43,721 nt of DNA, from NCBI GenBank assembly GCA_021846965.1, contig JAJZWA010000031.1:1-43721 (forward strand), in the 5' to 3' direction. The DNA is from Pseudomonadota bacterium (GTDB lineage Bacteria; Pseudomonadota; Gammaproteobacteria; Burkholderiales; Burkholderiaceae_C). The position numbers and the translations under genes are program-made. The notes below the pieces were generated by a model. The model worked only from the letters and a program-made list of their open reading frames with translations, was not told where the DNA came from and did not search any database. Positions 33,795 through 42,223 of this stretch are shown here, in pieces; the first letter of the stretch is position 1; each line of letters starts with the position of its first letter.

Positions 33795-34995
33795 CCGGCT
33801 CGGTGCCGAGCACACCCACCTGCCACCAGGTCTCACGCCGGCCCTTGCGCTGCTTGAGCTGGTACATGGCGGCGTCGGCCGCGCGCAGCAGCATGTGCAT
33901 GTCGTGGCCATCCGCCGGAAACCGCGCCACCCCCAGGCTGAACTGGATGCGCACCTGGCGCGTGGGCGTCACCCGCAGCGGCTCGGCGATGACGCTCTCG
34001 ATGCGCTCGAGCACGCCGGCGAGTTCGTCCTGCACCAGCTTCGGGTCGATGTCGGCGATGACCATCACGAACTCGTCGCCACCCAGGCGGGCCAGCAAGT
34101 CCGTGGTGCGCATGCGCGTGGTCCAGCGTCGCGCCACCTCGCGCAGCAGCTTGTCGCCGGCGGCATGGCCCAGCCGGTCGTTGATCTGCTTGAAGTCGTC
34201 CAGGTCCATGTAGCCCACCGCGACCTCGGTGCCGTTGCGTCGCGCGCGCTCCAGCGCGTCCTGCAGGCTGCGGTGCAGCGCCAGCCGATTGGGCAGGCCG
34301 GTGAGGGAATCGTGCAGCGACAGGCGCGAGGCCGCCGCATGCAGGCGCGAAAGCTCCAGGAAGGAAGACTGGATGCGGTGCGTGGCCAGCGCCAGGTAGG
34401 CGAAGTAGATGAAGATCAGGCCGCCCACCGTGCGCAGGGTGGTGTCCTCGGACACCAGCAGCCGGGCGCTCATGCTCAGCGCGGGCGGCAGCATGAACAG
34501 CAGTGCCGACCAGGCGTCGGAGGATTGCTGGGCCACGCCGGCGCCGCATACCGCGATGATCACCGCGGTCACCAGCATCTCGTCGAAGGGGCGCCCGGAG
34601 GGCAGGACCAGCGGCAGCGCCGCCCACACCACCCCCAGGCCCAGCACGCTCAGGCGCAGCCAGCGCAGCCACAGGCGGGCGTTGCGTCCGGCGGCCACGT
34701 CCGCGCGCCCCAGCACCCACACCGCGACCCGGCCCAGATGCGCGGCGAACAGCACGCAGAACCAGACCAGCAGGCGGGCGTGTGCCACATGGTCGCGCAG
34801 GATCCAGCTCACCACCGCGGCCGGCACCACGCTGCCCGCGAAGCCCACCGGAATCGACTTCAGCTGCACCCGCGCCTGGTCCACCGAGGTATCGGGCGGC
34901 GGCCCGGAGTCGGGCTCGGCCTTCGCGGGTGCCTGAAGGGGAGGGCCTGCCATTGAAGAAGGTTCGTTCTGCCGCAGGATGGGGACAGCTCGCAT
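33751..34995 (-). CDS. membrane-bound diguanylate cyclase (GGDEF)
   Basis: The 414-aa protein should make c-di-GMP from two GTP. The N-terminal half has about five to six membrane helices resembling a MASE-type sensor. The C-terminal GGDEF domain (about 238-395) has an intact LARLGGDEFVMV active site and the allosteric I-site RTTD exactly five residues earlier. No EAL domain is present. The start could also be ATG 34953; neither has a good ribosome-binding site. c-di-GMP controls type IV pili and surface attachment, which fits the neighbouring second pilin operon. Confidence 0.88.
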   Translation of the reverse strand: MRAVPILRQNEPSSMAGPPLQAPAKAEPDSGPPPDTSVDQARVQLKSIPVGFAGSVVPAAVVSWILRDHVAHARLLVWFCVLFAAHLGRVAVWVLGRADVAAGRNARLWLRWLRLSVLGLGVVWAALPLVLPSGRPFDEMLVTAVIIAVCGAGVAQQSSDAWSALLFMLPPALSMSARLLVSEDTTLRTVGGLIFIYFAYLALATHRIQSSFLELSRLHAAASRLSLHDSLTGLPNRLALHRSLQDALERARRNGTEVAVGYMDLDDFKQINDRLGHAAGDKLLREVARRWTTRMRTTDLLARLGGDEFVMVIADIDPKLVQDELAGVLERIESVIAEPLRVTPTRQVRIQFSLGVARFPADGHDMHMLLRAADAAMYQLKQRKGRRETWWQVGVLGTEPVKAEAESRPATAAD

Positions 34996-35141
34996 CGTAG
35001 CGTGGCACGCGCCGCACGGGGGGTGGCTACCGCTCGTCGGGCGCTTGCTACCTTTCGCCGGAAAGCCCTTGCCCCTGCGGATGCGGATCGGCAGGATGCA
35101 TCCATGGCGGCCCGCGTCGAGGGTCGGGAACGGGTAGGGCG

Positions 35142-35627
35142 ATGCACGCGCAAGGCTTCAAGCGGGGCAAGGGCTTCACACTGATCGAGTTGATGGTGGT
35201 TCTGGCCATCGCCGCACTGCTGCTCGCCATCGCGCTGCCCAGCCTGCAGCCGCAGGTGGCCGCCTCGAACGCCAAGTCCACCGCCGCCAAGCTCGCCGAC
35301 GCGTTGCGTTTCGCGCGCCAGTACGCGCTCAACACCTCCAGCCTGGTCACCTTCACCCCCAACGGCTGCGGCTACACCGTGGCCACCACCGCCGGAACCC
35401 AGTTGCTCAGCGCGAGCTCCGGCGGTGCGAGCGGCGTGAGCTGCCAGGCCTTGTCCCAGACTGTCTCCTTCCTGGGCGATGGCAGCGTGGCCCTGTGCAC
35501 CCAGGGCGCGAGCGGGCTGAGCTGCAGCCCCGCAAGCGCCAACACCAGCGCCAGCGTCAGCGGCGGCGGCAGCACCTGGCAGGTCCAGCTTTCTCCCGGA
35601 GGCGTGGTCAGCACGAACGCATCATGA
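35142..35627 (+). CDS. fimT: minor pilin, GspH/FimT family (second operon)
   Basis: The 161-aa prepilin has the leader MHAQGFKRGKG, then FTLIELMVVLAIA with Glu at mature position 5. A GspH-type pattern, ALRFARQYAL, lies near 50-60, and four cysteines follow. It heads the second minor-pilin operon and overlaps pilV by 4 nt (ATGA). It replaces FimU in this set; no PilE is encoded here. Confidence 0.84.
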   Translation: MHAQGFKRGKGFTLIELMVVLAIAALLLAIALPSLQPQVAASNAKSTAAKLADALRFARQYALNTSSLVTFTPNGCGYTVATTAGTQLLSASSGGASGVSCQALSQTVSFLGDGSVALCTQGASGLSCSPASANTSASVSGGGSTWQVQLSPGGVVSTNAS

Positions 35628-36133
35628 ACGTCCAGCCTGTCCAGACATCCGCGCGGGGGCGCGGCCCGGTCGCGGCACGCAGCACCCAGCGAGGCGTGAG
35701 CCTGCTGGAGGTGCTGGTGGCCCTGCTGCTGTTCCTGGCCGCCGCCAGCGGCCTGGTGCTGCTGGTCAACCAGGCCTACGTGGCCAACGTCCAGGCCCAG
35801 CGCACGTTCGCGGCCACGAGCACCGCGCAAAGCCTGCTCGCGGTGGTGGAAGGCAATTCCACGACGCTGGCCGCGCTCAACGGCCTGCAGCTCAGCTCCC
35901 AGAACCCCTCGGTGAGCAACTCCTCGCTGAACCCGGTGCTGAACTGGTGGAAGGACCAGCTGGTGCAATACCCCGACCTGATGTCCCTGTCGGTCTCCAC
36001 CATCCCCTTCGGCAGCAGCAGCGCGGCCGCCTGCAACCCCACCGCGCCCTGCCAGCTCAGCGCGGCCATCACCGTGCGCTCGGCCTTCGGTGGGAGCCTG
36101 CAACGCACCTTTGTCCTGCAGGACGGATTTTGA
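35624..36133 (+). CDS. pilV: minor pilin PilV (second operon)
   Basis: The 169-aa prepilin has a longer leader ending QRG (G24), then VSLLEVLVALLLFLAAASGLVLL. It differs clearly from the first operon's PilV, so this is not a recent duplication. Its start overlaps the preceding stop and it is followed after 1 nt by the GTG of pilW. Expected role is priming-complex assembly. Confidence 0.82.
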   Translation: MNVQPVQTSARGRGPVAARSTQRGVSLLEVLVALLLFLAAASGLVLLVNQAYVANVQAQRTFAATSTAQSLLAVVEGNSTTLAALNGLQLSSQNPSVSNSSLNPVLNWWKDQLVQYPDLMSLSVSTIPFGSSSAAACNPTAPCQLSAAITVRSAFGGSLQRTFVLQDGF

Positions 36134-36134
36134 C

Positions 36135-37346
36135 GTGAAGCCTGTTCCCGATTTCCGCACGCCTCGCCGCTTCGCCCCGCAGCACCGCGGCGGCGCCCGC
36201 GGCTTCACGCTGATCGAGGCCCTGGTCGCACTGGCGGTGGCGGCCATGCTGGGGCTGCTGGTGTTCGTCTCCTTCACCAGCCTGGAGTCCAGCGGCATCC
36301 GCGCCAGCGACAGCTCGCGCCTGCAGGACCACGCACGCGTGAGCATGACCCTGTTGTCCGACGACCTGTCGCGCGCCGGGTTCATGATGAACGGCCCCTC
36401 GGGCCAGGGGCGTTGCGCCCGACTGCTCACCTACAACAGCAATTTCAATCCCAACCAGATGACCAACCAGTGGCCCGTGTCCGGCGTGGTGCAGACCACC
36501 AGCGGCTACGTGCCCGGCACCACCGCCACCGCCTTCAACTACGCCAACCCGGGCGGCGCCGCCACCGACGCCATCAGCGTGTTCTACGTCGCCAACTTCG
36601 GGCAGGGCGGCACGGTAACGCCGGGCAGCGTGCGCGTGGTCAAGGCCACCAGCGGCAGCCTGACCAACGCCGCGCTGTTCGTCTCGAACACCTCGACGTT
36701 CAACGTCGGCGACGTCGACATCGTGGTGCTGCCCACGCGCAGCATCTGCATCCGCTTCCAGGTCACCGGCACCGGCGGCGCGGCCAACCAGATCGTGCAC
36801 AACTCGGGCAACAGCACGGTGCTGAACCCGCCCAACGGCTTCAACGGCGTATCCACCCTGGCCAGCCCGGCCGTCAGCCCGGCCATCAGCACGGCCGACC
36901 TGGCCCAGTCCTACGTGCAGGACTTCGGGCAGATCTCCGGCAGCAACGGCCCGATCCAGGTCACCTACAGCATCCGCCCCGACCCCAATTCGGCCACGAC
37001 CCCCGACCTGTGGCGCACCGTGGTCAACGCACTGGGTACCGTGGTCAGCGACAGCCCCGTGGCCAGCAACGTGGTGCTGCTGCACGCGCTGTACGCGCCG
37101 GTGGTCAACGGTCAGTTGCAGAGCTTCGTGCCCTGGTCGACGATTTCCGGCGCCAACCAGCAGGGACAGGTGGGGGCGGTGGAAGTCGCCTACGTGGTGC
37201 GCAAGCCCAACACGGCAGGGCGCACCGGCAACCCCGCCACGCTCAGCGTGCTGGATGAGACCTACACCCCTCCGGCCGGCAACGCCTGGCAGTACCAGGT
37301 GTTCACGCAGACGGTCTATCTGCGCAACGTCGCATGGAACCAATGA
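36135..37346 (+). CDS. pilW: minor pilin PilW (second operon)
   Basis: The 403-aa prepilin has a leader ending RG (G23), then FTLIEALVALAVAAMLGLLVF. The PilW-type post-spine segment is SSRLQDHARVSMTLLSDDLS (near 60-79), and a long globular domain follows. GTG 36135 is 1 nt after the pilV stop. The first-operon PilW is recognisably related in layout only. Confidence 0.84.
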   Translation: MKPVPDFRTPRRFAPQHRGGARGFTLIEALVALAVAAMLGLLVFVSFTSLESSGIRASDSSRLQDHARVSMTLLSDDLSRAGFMMNGPSGQGRCARLLTYNSNFNPNQMTNQWPVSGVVQTTSGYVPGTTATAFNYANPGGAATDAISVFYVANFGQGGTVTPGSVRVVKATSGSLTNAALFVSNTSTFNVGDVDIVVLPTRSICIRFQVTGTGGAANQIVHNSGNSTVLNPPNGFNGVSTLASPAVSPAISTADLAQSYVQDFGQISGSNGPIQVTYSIRPDPNSATTPDLWRTVVNALGTVVSDSPVASNVVLLHALYAPVVNGQLQSFVPWSTISGANQQGQVGAVEVAYVVRKPNTAGRTGNPATLSVLDETYTPPAGNAWQYQVFTQTVYLRNVAWNQ

Positions 37347-37888
37347 TGAGCTCGAGGCACGCACAGAAGGGCGCGGCGCTGCTGGTCGTGGTCGCGCTGT
37401 TCCTGATCATCCTGCCCATCGCGCTGCTGGCCATCTACGACCGCAGCCTGCAGAACGACAACTTCTCCGGCTCCTATCTGTGGCGCGCGCAGGCACGCGA
37501 CGCCGCCAACCAGCAGATGGCCTCGCTGCGCTCCACCGTGACCCAGGCCATCGGCACCGGCGGGCTGCTCGAATACCAGTCCTCGCCCCCGAGCTGGTAC
37601 GTGGGCAACACCCAGAACGTGCAGCCCGCCTCGGCCAGCTTCTGGGCCGGCTGCCAGAGCAACAAGCTCTGCCAGGCCACCACGGTGACCCTGTCCAACG
37701 GAACCGGGCGCCAGAAATTCCAGGTGCTCCAGCTGGTCACGCCCACCGGCGTGATCGACAGCACCCTGTGCAACCCGGGCTACATCGCGGTGTTCTACAA
37801 CCTCTGGGTGCAGGCCACCGCGAGCGCGAACCCCGCCGCCGGGGCAGCCACCACCCAGGCCGTGTACCGCGCCTGCATCCTGCAATAG
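37334..37888 (+). CDS. pilX: pilus assembly protein PilX (second operon)
   Basis: The 184-aa protein has a PilX-type N-terminus, QKGAALLVVVALFLIILPIALL, without Glu at mature position 5. It overlaps the end of pilW by 13 nt and lies 9 nt before pilY1. ATG 37343 or 37346 are alternative starts. It is expected to join the minor pilins to PilY1. Confidence 0.82.
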   Translation: MEPMMSSRHAQKGAALLVVVALFLIILPIALLAIYDRSLQNDNFSGSYLWRAQARDAANQQMASLRSTVTQAIGTGGLLEYQSSPPSWYVGNTQNVQPASASFWAGCQSNKLCQATTVTLSNGTGRQKFQVLQLVTPTGVIDSTLCNPGYIAVFYNLWVQATASANPAAGAATTQAVYRACILQ

Positions 37889-37897
37889 CGCGCAGGC

Positions 37898-40800
37898 ATG
37901 GAGCTCAGCATGAAGCCGACGATGCACACCTCGCAACGCATCCTGCGCGCCGGCCTCGCCGCCGGCCTCGCCGCCAGCCTGGCCGCGGGTCCCTGGTCGA
38001 TTCCCCTCGCGGTGGCCGCAACCACCGCGCAGCGCCCGCAGATCGTGATCGCCCTGGGCAATTCCGAATCCATGGACGGCGACCTCGGCGGCGCCATCAT
38101 GACCGGCTCGGGCTACCTGTCCAGCGGCCTGACCAGCCTGTACAACAGCAGCTCGCCGGTCAACTACGTGGTGCCATCCGGCTTCTCGCCGCCGATGACC
38201 CCCACGCAGACCGCGTCGGCTCCCTACACCTACGCCTCCGGCGGGGTGCTGTACGACAACAGCCCCAGCCGCCTGAACGTGGCCAAGGCCGGCATCCTGA
38301 GCGTGCTCGGACAGTACCTGCCGAGCATGGACTTCGCCCTCGAGTCCTACAGCACCTCGAGCCCGACCGTCTACACCACCTGGGTGTACTACATGTCGCC
38401 CAGTGGCGGATTCACCTTCGCCAACTCGCTGCCCACCAACGGCTTCACCTCCTACGCCGCCTACCAGGGCTTCGTCTCCGCCGCCCAGACCAGCGGCACC
38501 ACGCCCAGCCCCGCGCCCACGCGCTGGGTGAACAACCCCTGCTACAACTACCCCAATGCTTCCTCGTCGGTGAGCACCTACTGCACGTCCATCGCCAAGC
38601 TCTACGGCTCGGACACGCTGTCGGACAACCAGTACATGCAGATCGCCGCCTCCAGCGACGATCCCAACGTCAACGACGTGCTGTACGCCGGCGGCCTGGC
38701 GGCCGTGGGCGTGGCCTACGGCGGCCCCTCGCCCTCCGACCCCTTCACCTACTACAGCCTGTCGCAGTACGAGGCCAGCCTCGGCAACATCACCTCGACC
38801 TACTCGAACTCCTACCCCTCGGCGGTAGCAACCCGGACCACTCCGACCAACGCCGGCTACATTCCCTTCTCCCCGCAGGTCATGTACGCGCAACGCGGCT
38901 TCGGCTACGGTGCGAGCCAGAGTGCCACCACGGGCAAGACCGTGGTCGCGATGACCAGCAACCTCGACGGGCTCACTCCGAACACCTCGACCTTCAATTC
39001 CACCCTGAGCTCGGACACCGCGCTGTTCCAGGCGGCGCTGGCGGCGGAGACCAACAGCACCAGCACCAAGGAGATCAAGGCCTCGGCCGGACAGGCCACG
39101 ACCGCCGGACTGGTGCAGGGAGCCGGCAAGGTGCTGGGCTCGCTCACCGCTTCCTGCGCGGGCCAGTACGTGATCCTGGTCACCGACGGCCTGCCGACCA
39201 TGGACCTCAGCGGCAACAACTGGCCGCCGCTGGGCAGCGCCGCCGGCCAGGGCTACGGCGTGCACGCCGCCTTCTACGGTGTGGGCGCGAACTCCGCCTA
39301 CGGCATCGTCGACGACTCCGGCAACACCACCGGCGCCAGCGGCGCGCTGGATGTCTCCAAGACCAACGACCAGGCGCTGATCGACACCATCAGCGCCATC
39401 CAGGCCCTGGCCAAGAAGGGCATCAAGACCTACGTGATCGGCCTGGGCGCTGGGGTGGATTCCAACGCCAACCCGGCCGCCTACTCCGCGCTCAACGCCA
39501 TGGCCATCGCCGGCGGCACCGTGCACGAGTACCCCGCCAACAACGTGCCGGCTTTCAGCTCGGCGCTGAGCACCATCGCGGCCTCGATTTTCGGGGACGT
39601 GATCGCGGCGGCTCCCGCCGTGCCCGGTTATGTGCAAAGCGGCTCGCTGGCCTACCTGCTGGCCTCGAACAACGTCTACGGCAGCGAGCAGGGCTACCTC
39701 GACGCCTTCGCCACCGATGCCAACGGCAACGTCGCGACCAGTCCCGTGTGGCAGCTGCAGATGACCAAGTCGCAGCGCCAGACCGGGCTGCTCACCGACT
39801 CGGGCAACGGCACTGCCGTCACCACCCTGGCCAGCCAGTCGGCCGCGGCCTTCGGGAACCCGACCAGCCCGACCGCGGCGACCATCATCAACTACACGAT
39901 TGATCCTTCGTACAACAGCGGGCAATACCTGGCCGGGAGGGCGAGCGGAAGCTTCCTCGGCACCGTGACCTCGCAGTCCGACAAGCCGCAGATCCTGTCG
40001 AGGCCCAACAACCCGGAGTTCATCGGCAGCAGCACCTATCGCAGCTTCGCCCAGCTCAACTCCGCGCGCTCGCCGCTGGTGCTGTTCACCACCAACGACG
40101 GTTTCCTCTACGCCATCTCCGCGGGCACCAACAGCACCAGCGGCGGCGGCACCCTGCAATGGGCGTGGATGCCCTCGGTGCTCCTGCCGCAGTTGCAGAA
40201 CTACGCCACCTTCCAGGGCACCAACCCGATGAGCGGCGGCTTCACCACCGTGGACAGCGCCGACGCCAGCGGCAACTGGGCCACCTACGTGGTGGGCACC
40301 GCGCAGAACGGCGCGCTGCACTACGACCTCCAGCTCACCGGCTGCAGCACCGCCGGGGTCGCCTGCACGCCCAGCATCAACAAGGTCTGGTTCGACCAGC
40401 AAAGCGGCTACACCTCGCCGCCGCAGGCCGCGCCCCAGGCGCCTGCCATCTGGTGGGACTCCAACAACGTGGCCTACGCCTACTACTTCACCACCTCCAG
40501 CGCGGCCTCCTACTTCAACGTCAAGCGCCTGTACGACGGATCCACCAGCAGCGTCAAGCTCGGCTTCACGCCCTCGTCGACCACCTACGTCGACGTCGCC
40601 GGCGGCAAGCTGTACGTCGGGGACACGGCCGGCAACATCTGGTCCTTCGACCTGACCACGGGCACCACCGCGAGCAAGGTCACCGGCCCCACCCTGGTGG
40701 GCACCGTGCCCAACGAGACCGGCGCCGGAGCGGTGCGCTACCTGGGCATGGCGCAGACCTCCACCGGCATCTACCTGTGGGCCACCAACGACCACCAGGT

Positions 40801-41338
40801 CACGGTGTTCAAGTTCACCGGCGGGGCCATCGCCGCCAGCACCACGGGATGGACCACCTGGTGGTGGTCCTCCACCAGCGGCTCCGGGTATTACGGGAGC
40901 AACGGCATGACCACCACCTCCGCCAACCCCGGCGTCAGCTCGACCACCGCGCCGTACTGGCTGGACAGCGGAAGCACCATCACCGACAGCTCCGCCGTGG
41001 AAGCCTCCACGCTGATCGTTCCGGTGACCATCACGCCCCAGAGCAGCTGCGGCATCTCGACCGCCCAGTACGACTTCTTCGACCTCGCCCAGGGCATCTT
41101 CCCGCAGAACAAGTTCTACGACCAGAACCACAACTACCTCACCGCCAACCCGGTGATCGGCCTCGGCACCGCCTTCTCCCCGACCATCTCCCAGAACGGC
41201 AACGGCTCGGCCATCGTCTACGGCACCGCTTCGCAGAACAGCCAGGGCAAGATCGGCTTCCAGGTCGCCGCAACCAGCGGCCTGCACGTCGGCCCCGGCG
41301 TGGTGGGATGGCAGCCGGTGTGGATGACCCAACCGTGA
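37898..41338 (+). CDS. pilY1: vWA-type PilY1 tip protein (second operon)
   Basis: The 1146-aa protein has a signal peptide ending near LAVAA (about 42). It has a von Willebrand A-like region at about 48-560 and a C-terminal PilY1 propeller from about 725 (VLFTTNDGFLYAIS). The first vWA motif reads GNSESM (54-59) in place of the usual DxSxS, so one metal-binding aspartate is replaced. A later VTDGLPTMD near 430 is conserved. The calcium-loop segment near VDVAGGKLYVGDTAGNIW is reduced relative to classical PilY1. It probably forms a distinct tip adhesin. The last 65 bp are repeated after the abiE cassette. Confidence 0.88.
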   Translation: MELSMKPTMHTSQRILRAGLAAGLAASLAAGPWSIPLAVAATTAQRPQIVIALGNSESMDGDLGGAIMTGSGYLSSGLTSLYNSSSPVNYVVPSGFSPPMTPTQTASAPYTYASGGVLYDNSPSRLNVAKAGILSVLGQYLPSMDFALESYSTSSPTVYTTWVYYMSPSGGFTFANSLPTNGFTSYAAYQGFVSAAQTSGTTPSPAPTRWVNNPCYNYPNASSSVSTYCTSIAKLYGSDTLSDNQYMQIAASSDDPNVNDVLYAGGLAAVGVAYGGPSPSDPFTYYSLSQYEASLGNITSTYSNSYPSAVATRTTPTNAGYIPFSPQVMYAQRGFGYGASQSATTGKTVVAMTSNLDGLTPNTSTFNSTLSSDTALFQAALAAETNSTSTKEIKASAGQATTAGLVQGAGKVLGSLTASCAGQYVILVTDGLPTMDLSGNNWPPLGSAAGQGYGVHAAFYGVGANSAYGIVDDSGNTTGASGALDVSKTNDQALIDTISAIQALAKKGIKTYVIGLGAGVDSNANPAAYSALNAMAIAGGTVHEYPANNVPAFSSALSTIAASIFGDVIAAAPAVPGYVQSGSLAYLLASNNVYGSEQGYLDAFATDANGNVATSPVWQLQMTKSQRQTGLLTDSGNGTAVTTLASQSAAAFGNPTSPTAATIINYTIDPSYNSGQYLAGRASGSFLGTVTSQSDKPQILSRPNNPEFIGSSTYRSFAQLNSARSPLVLFTTNDGFLYAISAGTNSTSGGGTLQWAWMPSVLLPQLQNYATFQGTNPMSGGFTTVDSADASGNWATYVVGTAQNGALHYDLQLTGCSTAGVACTPSINKVWFDQQSGYTSPPQAAPQAPAIWWDSNNVAYAYYFTTSSAASYFNVKRLYDGSTSSVKLGFTPSSTTYVDVAGGKLYVGDTAGNIWSFDLTTGTTASKVTGPTLVGTVPNETGAGAVRYLGMAQTSTGIYLWATNDHQVTVFKFTGGAIAASTTGWTTWWWSSTSGSGYYGSNGMTTTSANPGVSSTTAPYWLDSGSTITDSSAVEASTLIVPVTITPQSSCGISTAQYDFFDLAQGIFPQNKFYDQNHNYLTANPVIGLGTAFSPTISQNGNGSAIVYGTASQNSQGKIGFQVAATSGLHVGPGVVGWQPVWMTQP
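41274..41338 (+). repeat. pilY1 3'-end repeat, copy 1 (in pilY1)
   Basis: This 65-bp segment encodes the last codons of PilY1, ending GWQPVWMTQP and stop. It recurs at 43183-43247 with two differences: T to C at position 52 of the repeat (Met to Thr) and a silent A to G. The two copies bracket the abiE cassette in direct orientation, 1909 bp apart. Confidence 0.95.
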
Positions 41339-41366
41339 GCTGGCCCTTCGTCTCCCTTGACCCCCT

Positions 41367-41391
41367 CCGGTAGTTCAACAGCCTGACTAGA
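41367..41391. repeat. TTCAACAGCCTG repeat, copy 2
   Basis: CCGGTAGTTCAACAGCCTGA plus CTAGA, 28 bp after the pilY1 stop, inside the left end of the inserted segment. It matches 28306-28329 except for one substitution and one extra base. Confidence 0.55.
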
Positions 41392-41411
41392 GACATTGAA
41401 AAGGTTATTGT

Positions 41412-41432
41412 TATCGTAGTGGAGGTACGATA
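41412..41432. promoter_or_regulatory. candidate AbiEi autoregulatory operator
   Basis: A perfect inverted repeat TATCGTA-GTGGAGG-TACGATA lies about 55-75 bp ahead of the preferred abiEi start. AbiEi antitoxins of studied systems repress their own promoter by binding inverted repeats there. A good -35/-10 pair is not obvious around it. Confidence 0.55.
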
Positions 41433-41485
41433 CAGCACGGAAGGCTAAGTTGACCGTGCTTTGGAAAGGCGGTAGAAGTCGTCCT

Positions 41486-42223
41486 ATGGTCACGACGAAT
41501 CCCCGCCCATTGCATGCTCTCTACTCCCGGCTCGTCCCGGGAGCGCCGCTGAGCTCCGAAGACCTCGCGGCGTTGGGAATTTCTGCTGACCTGGCCGTCT
41601 ACTACGCCCGCGCGGGCTGGCTCACGCGTCTCGCCCGCGGCGTGTACGCGCACCCGAACCACCCCCTGGCTTTGCAGCCCAGTCTGGCGCTGCTGCAGCG
41701 CAGGATCCCGGGGCTGCACGTCGGTGGCAAGTCGGCATTGGACTGGTACGGCTTGCGGCAGTACGTTTCACAGCGCCCCCTGCTGCTGCTCTATGGGTGG
41801 ACGGCGGCACGTCTGCCGGAATGGTTCTGCGAGCGATTCCCTGCCGAGTACCACCGTAAACGACTGTTCGACGAGCAGCCACATTCCCTGCTGCACGTCA
41901 CCCCATTCGAGCAGCTTCGTGGATCGCCCCAAGTGTCGACGCCCGAGCGCGCGCTGCTCGAACTCATCAGCGAAGTCGGTGTGCGGCAGCCTTTGCAGGA
42001 GGCCCGCGAACTCATCGAGAGCACGTATAGCCTGCGCGCCGATGTGCTGCGCGAGTTGTTGCAGCGCTGCAGGAGTGTCAAGACCGTTCGACTATGCCTG
42101 CAGCTCGGTCGGGAAGGCTCATTGCCTTGGGCGCGCAAGCTAGATCCGGCCCAGCTGCCGAGGGGCAGCGATCGTCCCTGGGTGTCTCGATCGGCTGATG
42201 GCTTGCTCGTGCTCAAGCCATGA
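41486..42223 (+). CDS. abiEi: AbiEi-family type IV antitoxin
   Basis: The 245-aa protein has an N-terminal winged-helix antitoxin domain (about 10-60: SSEDLAALGISADLAVYYAR, then GWLTRLARGVYAHP) and a C-terminal AbiEi domain containing GKSALDWYGL and STPERALLELI. It represses the operon and counteracts AbiEii without binding it. ATG 41486 is preferred from family N-termini. A TTG at 41450 with GGAAGG upstream would add 12 residues. Its stop overlaps the abiEii start (ATGA). The pair is related to phage-abortive-infection AbiE systems. Confidence 0.85.
   Translation: MVTTNPRPLHALYSRLVPGAPLSSEDLAALGISADLAVYYARAGWLTRLARGVYAHPNHPLALQPSLALLQRRIPGLHVGGKSALDWYGLRQYVSQRPLLLLYGWTAARLPEWFCERFPAEYHRKRLFDEQPHSLLHVTPFEQLRGSPQVSTPERALLELISEVGVRQPLQEARELIESTYSLRADVLRELLQRCRSVKTVRLCLQLGREGSLPWARKLDPAQLPRGSDRPWVSRSADGLLVLKP

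Noticed and set aside
35003-35017. TGGCAC-type sigma-54 promoter before the second pilin operon
   Set aside because: The -24-like TGGCAC is present but the GC of the -12 element is at the wrong spacing.
37316-41332. A 1338-codon open frame on the minus strand opposite the second pilY1
   Set aside because: It is rich in Val, Gly, Arg and His without domains and exactly mirrors the GC-rich codons of pilY1. The plus-strand protein has clear family features. Similar antisense frames at 9739-11736, 11743-14142, 14144-16021 and elsewhere were rejected for the same reason.
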